The notes beneath the pieces are model-generated. The model was given only the letters and a program-made list of their open reading frames with translations. It ran no database searches and was not told where the DNA came from. A DNA stretch of 49,813 bases from Crocinitomicaceae bacterium (lineage in GTDB: Bacteria > Bacteroidota > Bacteroidia > Flavobacteriales_D > Crocinitomicaceae), in the NCBI GenBank assembly GCA_030830895.1, contig JAURMC010000011.1, positions 1 through 49,813 on the forward strand, in the 5' to 3' direction. The position numbers and the translations under genes are program-made. Below, in pieces: positions 43,027 through 49,813 of the stretch (positions are counted from its first letter, which is position 1; each line of letters starts with the position of its first letter).

Positions 43027-44397
43027 ATGGAACAAGAGAAAACAGCAATAATCATAGGAGCAGGTCTTGTGGGATCGCTTTGGGCGGTATATTTATCAAA
43101 AGCGGGTTATAAGGTGACGATTTTCGAACGACGCTCAGACATTCGTCAAGCGGAAATTTCCGCAGGAAAATCCATCAATTTAGCGCTTTCAGTACGTGGT
43201 TGGACCGCACTCGACAAGGTTGGAGTTGGCGATGAAATTCGAAAAATTGCCATCCCAATGTACGGACGAATGATGCATGATTTGGAAGGAAACTTGACTT
43301 ATCAGAACTATGGCAAAGAAGGTCAAGCAATTTTCTCTGTTTCACGCGGTAAAATTAATGCCACGATGATGGATATAGCTGAGAAACACGGAAAGGCCAC
43401 CATACATTATCGACATTCATGCGATAGCGTAAATACCGAAACAGGCGAAGCAATCATACACAACGAACTTACAGGGGAACGCTTCACGGTGAAAGCTGAT
43501 GTAGTTTTTGCGGCAGACGGTTCCTTTTCCAGTGTGCGCTACAGCTCCTTTCAAAAACGAAATCGATTTAGTTACAGTCAGAACTATATTGCCGACGGAT
43601 ACCGAGAACTCTTGTTACCTGCCAATGCTGATGGATCGTACAAACTTGACAAAAATGCCTTACACATTTGGCCAAGGGGACGCTTCATGATGATTGCCTT
43701 AGCGAATGAAGATGGGTCATTTACATGTACCTTATTCATGCCGTATGAAGATGACAAATATGCCTTCGATCGATTAACATCTAAGGAAAAGGTAGATGAG
43801 TTCTTCCAAGAGGTATTTCCAGATTTTTACGCCATGGTGCCGAATGTCGCTGACGCGTGGGAAGACCACCCCTTGTCTTCGTTGTCCATAATACGTTGTA
43901 AACCATGGCATGCCGGTAAAGTGGCTTTAATGGGGGATGCGGCACATGGTACAGTACCTTTTTATGGGCAAGGAATGAACGCCGGTTTTGAAGATTGTAG
44001 GGTGTTATTTGAATTAATGGAACAACACCATGAGGATTGGCCTAAAGTATTCGAGGCTTACAGTACCCTGCGCAAACCGGATGGCGATGCATTGCAAGAT
44101 TTATCCTTGGACAACTACTTAGTGATGCGCGATTATGTGGCAGATCCCGCCTTTATCTTACGCAAAAAAATTGAAGCGAAATTTAGCGAACTGTACCCTG
44201 AGCGATGGATGCCGTTATATTCGCAGGTCACATTCAGCAATATACGATATAGTGAAGCCTATCAGCAAGGCCAAGTACAAAATGGTATCATGGACGAGGT
44301 TATGGCCATAGAAGGTATTGAAGACCGATGGGATTCAGAGGAAGTTATGAATTTATTATTAGAAAAAAGTGCTCAATTTAACTTTAGCCATGCATAG
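43027..44397 (+). CDS. kmo: Kynurenine 3-monooxygenase
   Basis: FAD enzyme that hydroxylates kynurenine to 3-hydroxykynurenine using NADPH and O2. The 456-residue protein has the FAD motif IIGAGLVGSLWAVYL near 9-23, then KSINLALSVRGWTALDKVG near 49-67, which forms the substrate site, VFAADGSFSSVR near 160-171, and LMGDAAHGTVPFYGQGMNAG near 300-319. It agrees with the 3-hydroxyanthranilate dioxygenase at 15616; kynureninase and quinolinate phosphoribosyltransferase are not in this window. The next gene starts 8 bases before the kmo stop. Confidence 0.96.
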   Translation: MEQEKTAIIIGAGLVGSLWAVYLSKAGYKVTIFERRSDIRQAEISAGKSINLALSVRGWTALDKVGVGDEIRKIAIPMYGRMMHDLEGNLTYQNYGKEGQAIFSVSRGKINATMMDIAEKHGKATIHYRHSCDSVNTETGEAIIHNELTGERFTVKADVVFAADGSFSSVRYSSFQKRNRFSYSQNYIADGYRELLLPANADGSYKLDKNALHIWPRGRFMMIALANEDGSFTCTLFMPYEDDKYAFDRLTSKEKVDEFFQEVFPDFYAMVPNVADAWEDHPLSSLSIIRCKPWHAGKVALMGDAAHGTVPFYGQGMNAGFEDCRVLFELMEQHHEDWPKVFEAYSTLRKPDGDALQDLSLDNYLVMRDYVADPAFILRKKIEAKFSELYPERWMPLYSQVTFSNIRYSEAYQQGQVQNGIMDEVMAIEGIEDRWDSEEVMNLLLEKSAQFNFSHA

Positions 44398-45292
44398 AAT
44401 ATTGATATTATCTGTTGTGTTTCCTTGTGTGTTATTCGCCCAAGATTATGGGTTTAAAAAGGGTTCAAAAGGAAATGATTATTTGATGGTTCGAAACAAA
44501 GGAATTACCTTCTCAGTTGGTCCGACTTGGCAATTCACACCCAAAACTGAAACCTATGAAATCACCGACAATGCGGGTAGTAGAGGTACTACCGTGATAG
44601 ATCCTGCAGGAAAAATTGGATTCTATGGAGAATTTGGTATGGTCGTCTTTCCTAAATGGAAAGCCTTATTACCTATTAAACCATTGAAAAAATCGCGCTT
44701 ATTGGATTATATGGATTTCACCTTGGGTTATAGACAATACCGTGGTAAAGAACTAGTAACCACGGAGTTCACGAATGCCCTTGGCGAAGTGACGAATAGT
44801 TTTGAATCTACTGGTAATTATTCTAACGGATTGATATTCGGAAGATTTGATGCACACACCTTATTGTATTTTGGAAAAAAGAAAATTGATGTGGCTCGTA
44901 AGCACTTTATTGACCAATCCATTGGGATTAATATCGATTATAATCTTCTGAAAGGTTCCACCACGTATGAACCCTATACATCATCCTATTCACCGCAGGA
45001 GGTAAGCGAACTTAAATTCTACAAGCCTCTAGTGGCACAATTCCATTATTCTATTGGCATTGGGGTACGTTTTAATAGAGCATGGATGATGATTCCTGGG
45101 ATTTCGATCCCGTTTGTGACCTTACATGAATGGAATGGGTTTAATTCCCGCATGAATTGGTTTCAATCCACATATTGGCCAATTCAAGGACAAATACGCT
45201 TCATTAAATTATTTGAACGGCAACCTAAATGCGGGGCTTACGGGGATACGAAAGATATGGAGCGAAATAAAAACTTCAGGGATAAAAACTAG
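44390..45292 (+). CDS. Probable outer-membrane or secreted beta-barrel protein
   Basis: A 300-residue protein with a signal peptide (MHRILILSVVFPCVLFAQ) and no family I can name. The mature part alternates aromatic and polar residues (ITFSVGPTWQFTPKTE, MDFTLGYRQYRGKELV, FHYSIGIGVRFNRAWMM), as in outer-membrane porin-like proteins. The ATG at 44390 overlaps the kmo stop by 8 bases, so it is translationally coupled to kmo. Its stop TAG shares the palindrome CTAG with the convergent gene. Localisation is inferred only from the sequence pattern. Confidence 0.75.
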   Translation: MHRILILSVVFPCVLFAQDYGFKKGSKGNDYLMVRNKGITFSVGPTWQFTPKTETYEITDNAGSRGTTVIDPAGKIGFYGEFGMVVFPKWKALLPIKPLKKSRLLDYMDFTLGYRQYRGKELVTTEFTNALGEVTNSFESTGNYSNGLIFGRFDAHTLLYFGKKKIDVARKHFIDQSIGINIDYNLLKGSTTYEPYTSSYSPQEVSELKFYKPLVAQFHYSIGIGVRFNRAWMMIPGISIPFVTLHEWNGFNSRMNWFQSTYWPIQGQIRFIKLFERQPKCGAYGDTKDMERNKNFRDKN

Positions 45293-45822
45293 GAAAACCA
45301 GTTTTTCAAAAAGTATTTCGGTCCTTTTTTCTTGAGTCGTTTTATGACATCGTCTCGATTACCGATGTTGCTGATTTTAAATACATCATTGAAAACGGAT
45401 TTCCCATCGCGGTAAAAAATGAACTCCAAGGTAAGGTTTGAAATTTCATCCTTGTATAAATTATAGATGGTTGCCCGGTCTAGGCCTTCTGGGAACAATG
45501 GGGGATTTTCGGATTTTTTAAAGCGGTTATCAAATCCTTTTACATTTACCAAACAATAGGTTAAAAAGCCTTTTTCTTTTAAAGCCATCAAAGAACTGTC
45601 TGATGCCAGAACCTGACTTGAACCTCCTTGTTTAACAAAATTGGTTGCGGGAATTGATTTGATATGCATTGCGGTAAATATCTCACACATGGTGACCTCT
45701 AAGGCATAACGATCTTCCGGTTTTTCAAACTGACCGATAACTACACATTCATTTAAATCAAACGCTTGAGCCCAAGAAACATGGAGGGTAAATAAGAATA
45801 TGACAAGGGATAGATTTTTCAT
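45289..45822 (-). CDS. Secreted protein of unknown function
   Basis: A 177-residue exported protein, no recognised domain. The ATG at 45822 gives a clean signal peptide (MKNLSLVIFLFTLHVSWAQ). The mature part has an alpha/beta pattern: YALEVTMCEIFTAMHIKSIP, then LMALKEKGFLTYCLVNVKGF, and a C-terminal basic helix KRLKKKGPKYFLKNWFS. It starts 7 nt after the metF stop, so it is downstream in the same transcript. Two Cys are present. An in-frame start further upstream would run into metF and disrupt the signal peptide. Confidence 0.72.
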   Translation of the reverse strand: MKNLSLVIFLFTLHVSWAQAFDLNECVVIGQFEKPEDRYALEVTMCEIFTAMHIKSIPATNFVKQGGSSQVLASDSSLMALKEKGFLTYCLVNVKGFDNRFKKSENPPLFPEGLDRATIYNLYKDEISNLTLEFIFYRDGKSVFNDVFKISNIGNRDDVIKRLKKKGPKYFLKNWFS

Positions 45823-45829
45823 CGTGAGG

Positions 45830-46780
45830 TTAAAATACTTCAGATGCAATTGCTTTCACTGAAGAAGAATTAGACATGGTGTAATAATGTATGCACGGGA
45901 CGGCTGCAGCTTTCAATTCCCTAGATTGTTCAATTCCCCATTCAATCCCGACTCGTTCCACATCGGCATTCGTTTTACACTTGACCAATTCTCGTGATAG
46001 CTCAACGGGATAATCAATATGAAAATACTTAGGGATAAAAGATATATGGGTAAGATTCTTTAAAGGTTTTAAACCAGGAATAATTGGGACAGTTATGCCC
46101 ACGCCACGGCAAGCTTCTACGAAATTGAAGAATTTTTTATTGTCAAAAAACATTTGTGTAACAATATAATCTGCCCCGGCTTCAACTTTTTTCTTCAGAT
46201 GATATAAGTCATCCTCTAGATTCATTGCTTCAAAATGCTTCTCCGGGTAACCCGCTGCACCAATACAAAAATCGGTGGGGTCCATTTTATAATCATCTAT
46301 GAGGTAATGCCCTTGATTCATTTGACTAATTTGATGGATTAACTCATTGGCATGTTTATGGCCTCCAGGTTCTGCTTCAAATACAGATTCACTTTTAATT
46401 GAATCTCCGCGCAAAGCAAGTACATTATCAATACCCAAAAATTGTAAATCGATTAATGCATTTTCAGTTTCCTCCTTATTAAATCCACCACAAATGAGGT
46501 GAGGAACTGCATCAACATTATAACGATTCATAATAGCCGCACAGATCCCAACCGTTCCTGGACGTTTTCGTACAGCAATTTTTTCTAGGAGTCCATTATC
46601 TCGATCTTTATAAACAAACTCTTCTCGATGATAGGTAACATTTACAAACTTTGGATTGAATTCCATCAAGGGATCAATCCCATCATAAAGGGTTTGAATT
46701 CCTTTTCCCTTTAATGGAGGAAGAATCTCAAAGGAGAATAAGGTATCATTCGCGGCTTTAATATGTTCAGTTACTTTCAT
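45830..46780 (-). CDS. metF: Methylenetetrahydrofolate reductase
   Basis: Converts methylenetetrahydrofolate to 5-methyltetrahydrofolate for methionine synthesis, with FAD. From the ATG at 46780 the product is 316 residues. It starts MKVTEHIKAANDTLFSFEILPP with the FEILPP signature, then FVNVTYHREE near 48, VPHLICGGFNKEETENALID near 95-114 and NVLALRGDSIK near 121-131. GAAGYPEKH near 175, GADYIVTQMFFDNKKFFNF near 203 and IIPGLKPLKN near 233 complete the family set. The longer form from 46819 would start before a TATCTTTG promoter box, so the shorter one is preferred. Confidence 0.95.
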   Translation of the reverse strand: MKVTEHIKAANDTLFSFEILPPLKGKGIQTLYDGIDPLMEFNPKFVNVTYHREEFVYKDRDNGLLEKIAVRKRPGTVGICAAIMNRYNVDAVPHLICGGFNKEETENALIDLQFLGIDNVLALRGDSIKSESVFEAEPGGHKHANELIHQISQMNQGHYLIDDYKMDPTDFCIGAAGYPEKHFEAMNLEDDLYHLKKKVEAGADYIVTQMFFDNKKFFNFVEACRGVGITVPIIPGLKPLKNLTHISFIPKYFHIDYPVELSRELVKCKTNADVERVGIEWGIEQSRELKAAAVPCIHYYTMSNSSSVKAIASEVF

Positions 46781-46790
46781 ATCTGGGGTA

Positions 46791-46798
46791 CAAAGATA
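46791..46798 (-). promoter_or_regulatory. -7 promoter box of metF
   Basis: TATCTTTG on the minus strand matches TAnnTTTG and ends 10 nt before the metF ATG at 46780. It lies between the aminotransferase stop and metF, suggesting metF can be expressed separately. Confidence 0.45.
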
Positions 46799-46818
46799 CG
46801 ACAAGTTTAATGAATCCA

Positions 46819-47997
46819 TTATGCTTTCGTATCTTCAATCGCTTGATAAATCTCTTGAGCAAAATGAAGGGCTTGTTCCTCAGTAATTGTTAATGGAGGG
46901 GCCAATCGGAAACTATAAGGGTGTGACAGAAACCAAAAAGTTAACATCTGTTTATCTAGACAGCGTTTTACGACGCGTTCTACGCGCTCTGCCGATGCCA
47001 TATCAATCGCAAACATTAACCCAATGTTCCGAATTTCTTTGACCTCTGGGTGTGCTATAAGGATATCATGAAAAATAGATGCTATTTTTGGGAGGGTTGA
47101 ATAGTCAATCTCCGAGGTTAGTACTTTCAGAAAAGCTGCCGCTGAAGCACATACCACAGGGTGACCTCCAAAAGTAGTAATATGCCCTAAAACGGGATTT
47201 TCTTTAAACGCTGACATATATTCCGAACTGCTCACGAGCGCACCAATTGGAAGCCCACCCCCAAGGGATTTACCCAAAGTTAACACATCGGGAATCACGT
47301 TAAATTGTTCAAAAGCGAAATTGGAACCAGCCCGACCTAAGCCGCATTGAATTTCATCAAACACCAATAAGGCCCCAACTTCGGTACAACGGGCTCTTAA
47401 GGCGTGTAGGTATGAAGGGTCTGGAATTCGAACACCAGCATCTCCTTGAATGGTCTCCAGTATAACTCCTGCCGTTGCATTAGTAATCTGTTCTAACTCT
47501 TGTACGTAATTAAGTGTAATAAAGCGAATTCCGGGAACGAGTGGCCGATATTTCGTTTTTTTAAGCTCATTGTAAGAGATACTCATCGAGCCGTGAGTAC
47601 TTCCGTGATACGAACCTTTGAATGCAACGATTTCGCTTCTGCCGGTAACGCGTTTAACCAATTTCATGGCGGCTTCATTAGCTTCGGTACCTGAATTTAC
47701 TGGATAAACCGCCTGTAGATTTGCAGGCAACATAGATGTCAATTGGCGTGCAAAATCCATCTGGGCATCCTGAATAAACTCGCCATACACCATTACATGA
47801 AGGTGACGTTCCACTTGTTCGTGAATTGCTTTTTTAATAGTTGAATGCCCATGTCCTAAGGAACTCACAGCAATCCCTGAGATTAAATCGGCATAGGCAT
47901 TCCCTTTCTTATCATATATGAATATCCCTTCTGCGCGATCTACTTCGATGAGTAAAGGATAGGGAGAGGTTTGTCCGAGATTAATCTTAAATTCCAC
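46819..47997 (-). CDS. Class III pyridoxal-phosphate aminotransferase
   Basis: A 392-residue enzyme that moves an omega-amino group between an amine or basic amino acid and a keto acid. PLP-site features are PVNSGTEANEAAMKLVKR near 101, KGSYHGSTHGSMSIS near 127, LVFDEIQCGLGRAG near 212, and the Schiff-base Lys in LTLGKSLGGGLPIGA near 240. It resembles acetylornithine/ornithine/lysine aminotransferases, but no arginine-pathway gene is nearby to fix the substrate. Lysine or ornithine are reasonable guesses. It ends next to metF (TAATG at the junction), so the genes may share a transcript. Confidence 0.9.
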   Translation of the reverse strand: MEFKINLGQTSPYPLLIEVDRAEGIFIYDKKGNAYADLISGIAVSSLGHGHSTIKKAIHEQVERHLHVMVYGEFIQDAQMDFARQLTSMLPANLQAVYPVNSGTEANEAAMKLVKRVTGRSEIVAFKGSYHGSTHGSMSISYNELKKTKYRPLVPGIRFITLNYVQELEQITNATAGVILETIQGDAGVRIPDPSYLHALRARCTEVGALLVFDEIQCGLGRAGSNFAFEQFNVIPDVLTLGKSLGGGLPIGALVSSSEYMSAFKENPVLGHITTFGGHPVVCASAAAFLKVLTSEIDYSTLPKIASIFHDILIAHPEVKEIRNIGLMFAIDMASAERVERVVKRCLDKQMLTFWFLSHPYSFRLAPPLTITEEQALHFAQEIYQAIEDTKA

Positions 47998-48466
47998 GAT
48001 GTAAAATTAGGGTTTTCGTATTAAACCATTGAGAGAATATTCAATACCTGCAATGTGATAACTTTCTTATTTGCTTATTTTATGAAAAATCCCCAGAAAA
48101 ACTCAGGATTTTATAATTTATTGTTTAATGACCTCCATGGGTTTATGACCCAAAATATTAAGCCAATAGAATCCATTTGCATATGAACTAAAGTCAAGAG
48201 TTGGGTAATTTTTATCAAGAATTTTAATCGGATTTGAGTTTGATTATATCAAATGTTCCTTACCTTACTATAATATAGCTTAGCCTTCTTTTTGCTTTTA
48301 TGATTTTGAAAAAACTGTAAAAAAATTAAGCGTTTAAATCAAACTTTGATAATTACTTAAATGATAATAACTAAATATGAAGCGAAAATCATTAACCAAT
48401 GGCTAGACTTAATAGATAGTACCCTGCTCTTACGGCCACAGAATTCCATTAATTAATAGTCATAAC
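47998..48466. other. Long AT-rich intergenic region
   Basis: A 469-nt stretch, the only large gene-free gap in the window. It holds a minus-strand T9SS-tail remnant (48118-48243) and otherwise AT-rich sequence with many stop codons in all frames. I see no RNA gene or convincing promoter box in it. Confidence 0.7.
48118..48243 (-). pseudogene. Remnant of a T9SS C-terminal sorting domain
   Basis: Minus-strand translation of the 41 codons from an upstream in-frame TAA to the TAA at 48118 reads SNSNPIKILDKNYPTL, then DFSSYANGFYWLNI, then LGHKPMEVIKQ. This is the last part of a type A T9SS sorting domain (D-S-Y-A-N-G-F-Y-W-x-x-I, ending K-x-x-x-V-I-K-Q). No signal peptide, catalytic domain or YPNP segment is present upstream in the same frame. 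It is probably the tail of a decayed secreted protein in the same family neighbourhood as the two T9SS genes to its right. Confidence 0.6.
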
Positions 48467-49615
48467 CTAACGAATGACATGTTTTAAAGGATCGGTTGCA
48501 CGATCACCGCTCAATATTTGTATCTGATAGATCCCTGACACTAGTTTGAGGTCTGAAACGCTATACATATTAATGCCCGGTTTTACCTCAATTATACGAT
48601 TTAATAGCTCCGAACCATTCATATTCTTTACACTTAAGATGCCTGTACCAATTAAGTTTTTATCATTCAATAATACTTGGAATGATCCGGTACTTGGATT
48701 CGGATATATAGAAAAAAATCCTTTCTTTTCAGTTCCGCAACGCACATTAATGGCATCATATAGCCTCTTAGTTCCATCCAAATCAACTTGTGTTAATCGA
48801 TAATAATTATTTCCTTCAATCGCCAGTTCATCCTTTGACGTATAGGTTAGCATCTGAGTACTATTTCCTGCAGACTTAATTATCTCAAGAAGATTCCAAT
48901 TAACTCCATCCCTGGATTTCGAAACTTCAAAAAAATCGCTGTTGAATTCAGTTGCTGTTTGCCATTCTAAGGATATTTTATTTTCCGAACAAATCCCATT
49001 AAACCCGATTAATTCTACCGGAAGCGCTTGACTAGAAACGGAAAAAGTTGCCGTATAATTGACTCCCCCGTTAGATGCATAAACTGTTCCTCCAGAGCAG
49101 GTAACTGAAGAGGAACTGTAAACCTCTAGGTAGTATGAACCAGAATTCAATCCAGATAATAAATTGATGTTATTACCTGTTGCCGACCACATTTGATCTT
49201 GACCGCCACAACCATTATTAAATCCAGAAGTCCATGGTAACCCTAACGCATTAAAAGCCCCTGGACTGCCGTTTGTTGGGTATACCCTATAATGAATTGT
49301 AGTGGCAGTTAAATCACAACCTCCACATTTCCATACATTGTGCTCAGCGCCTTTTAATTCTAGCGTATTTGATGATATATCAAAGGTGCCCAAGTTAGCA
49401 TTATGAAAATCTAAATTTCCTGTTGCTGCATTTAAATCGTAATAGGTATTACCACCGCCATTTAAGGACAAAATAATAAAGGTATTATTAAACCCAGCAG
49501 ATTGAGCTTTCAAGGATAATCCTAAAACAAGCATGGAAATTAAAAAACAAAACTTTAACGTTGGGGCCATAACATCTATAGTTGATTTTAACACCCCCAT
49601 TTTACTATTTGGCAT
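48467..49615 (-). CDS. Secreted protein with T9SS type A sorting domain
   Basis: A 382-residue (or 367-residue from an ATG at 49570) exported protein. The signal core is LKFCFLISMLVLGLSLKAQ. The middle is a Gly/Ser/Asn-rich beta-type region with several Cys (WKCGGCDLTA, NNGCGGQDQMW, VTCSGGTVYA), then LPVELIGFNGICSENKISLE and WQTATEFNSDFFEVSKSRDG, a fibronectin-like module common before T9SS tails. The last about 80 residues (FFSIYPNPSTGSFQVLL to TDPLKHVIR) are the sorting domain. No enzyme domain is recognised; probably an adhesin or surface protein. The start is uncertain; TACTTTTT at 49623 would favour the longer form. Confidence 0.82.
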   Translation of the reverse strand: MPNSKMGVLKSTIDVMAPTLKFCFLISMLVLGLSLKAQSAGFNNTFIILSLNGGGNTYYDLNAATGNLDFHNANLGTFDISSNTLELKGAEHNVWKCGGCDLTATTIHYRVYPTNGSPGAFNALGLPWTSGFNNGCGGQDQMWSATGNNINLLSGLNSGSYYLEVYSSSSVTCSGGTVYASNGGVNYTATFSVSSQALPVELIGFNGICSENKISLEWQTATEFNSDFFEVSKSRDGVNWNLLEIIKSAGNSTQMLTYTSKDELAIEGNNYYRLTQVDLDGTKRLYDAINVRCGTEKKGFFSIYPNPSTGSFQVLLNDKNLIGTGILSVKNMNGSELLNRIIEVKPGINMYSVSDLKLVSGIYQIQILSGDRATDPLKHVIR

Positions 49616-49622
49616 AAGTTTT

Positions 49623-49630
49623 AAAAAGTA
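49623..49630 (-). promoter_or_regulatory. -7-like promoter box of the T9SS protein gene
   Basis: TACTTTTT on the minus strand is one base off TAnnTTTG and ends 7 nt before the ATG at 49615. The surrounding region is very AT-rich, so chance is possible. Confidence 0.25.
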
Positions 49631-49676
49631 CGCTAAATTTATTTATTTTTAATAAAACTAGAAATTAAATTCTAAA

Positions 49677-49709
49677 AAAATCCCTTACTCATAAGAGCAA
49701 GGGATTTCA
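49677..49709 (-). terminator. Rho-independent terminator
   Basis: On the minus strand AAATCCCTTGCTC-TTAT-GAGTAAGGGATTT forms a long hairpin with one mismatch, followed directly by a T-run. It lies 21 nt after the stop of the partial T9SS gene, separating it from the following T9SS gene. Confidence 0.85.
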
Positions 49710-49730
49710 ACGTATTTTTTTGATATTGGC

Positions 49731-49813
49731 TTATCGAATCACTTCTTTCAAGACTTCTGTTGCGCGCTCTCCATTTACAATTTGGATGTAGTATACGCCC
49801 GGAGCCAAGTTCA
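49731..49813 (-). CDS. Partial T9SS type A sorting domain protein (3' end)
   Basis: The minus strand at the right edge encodes NLAPGVYYIQIVNGERATEV followed by LKEVIR and a TAA, a typical T9SS C-terminal end, with the gene continuing beyond the window. It closely matches the last residues of the gene at 48467 (GIYQIQILSGDRATDPLKH, then VIR), so the two are tandem T9SS cargo genes with related tails. Only 27 codons are visible; nothing can be said about the main domain. Confidence 0.82.
   Translation of the reverse strand, partial: NLAPGVYYIQIVNGERATEVLKEVIR

Noticed and set aside
1..49813. CRISPR arrays, insertion sequences, prophage or integrase genes
   Set aside because: No regularly spaced repeats, transposase or integrase motifs were seen in any frame; all accessory-looking genes are glycosyltransferases, envelope proteins or T9SS cargo.

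Overview
The window looks like the chromosome of an AT-rich, Gram-negative member of the phylum Bacteroidota, most likely order Flavobacteriales. Supporting signs are type IX secretion (T9SS) C-terminal sorting domains on several secreted proteins, many small lipoproteins, a DNA polymerase III alpha chain with a fused N-terminal proofreading domain, no Shine-Dalgarno signals, and the Bacteroidota promoter box TAnnTTTG a few bases before many start codons. I see no insertion sequence, prophage, integrase, CRISPR array or rRNA operon. The host is inferred from gene content only.

Layout. 1-1760: the conserved translation block tRNA-Thr(TGT)-Tyr-Gly-Thr(GGT)-tuf-tRNA-Trp on the minus strand. 1917-10308: a glycosyltransferase facing a six-gene minus-strand operon: H-NOX haem sensor, giant HNOBA-PAS-GAF histidine kinase, response regulator, saccharopine-dehydrogenase-like enzyme, DUF3467 protein, family 2 glycosyltransferase. 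10411-13787: aldo/keto reductase, ferredoxin-NADP reductase, orphan histidine kinase. 14294-16140: thyA-folA-3-hydroxyanthranilate dioxygenase. 16144-18328: lipoproteins, one with a copper-type HMA domain, and an esterase. 18329-29048: housekeeping genes (dnaE, a lipoprotein, free-methionine sulfoxide reductase, exonuclease, rsmE, holA, pepT, rdgB). 29151-33701: a secreted unknown, a probable gene remnant, two GT4 glycosyltransferases and an Omp85-type barrel. 33825-37897: a tiny lipoprotein, prfA-pyrF, an unknown, comM. 37928-39301: a secreted cutinase/PETase-like hydrolase with a T9SS tail. 39298-42886: panB followed by a FecBCD-type importer. 43027-47997: kmo, a likely outer-membrane protein, a secreted unknown, metF and a class III aminotransferase. 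48118-49813: a decayed T9SS tail, a T9SS protein and the end of another T9SS protein.

How the genes work together. The most interesting unit is the nitric-oxide sensing operon. Its first gene is a complete H-NOX haem protein. Its second is a 1260-residue kinase that starts with the H-NOX-associated (HNOBA) domain otherwise best known from soluble guanylate cyclase, and the third is a one-domain receiver. Two kynurenine-pathway enzymes (HAAO and KMO) lie 27 kb apart and point to NAD synthesis or tryptophan breakdown. thyA, folA and metF serve one-carbon metabolism. Genes are packed tightly: several convergent pairs overlap at their stop codons, twice through a palindromic TTAA or CTAG that supplies both stops.
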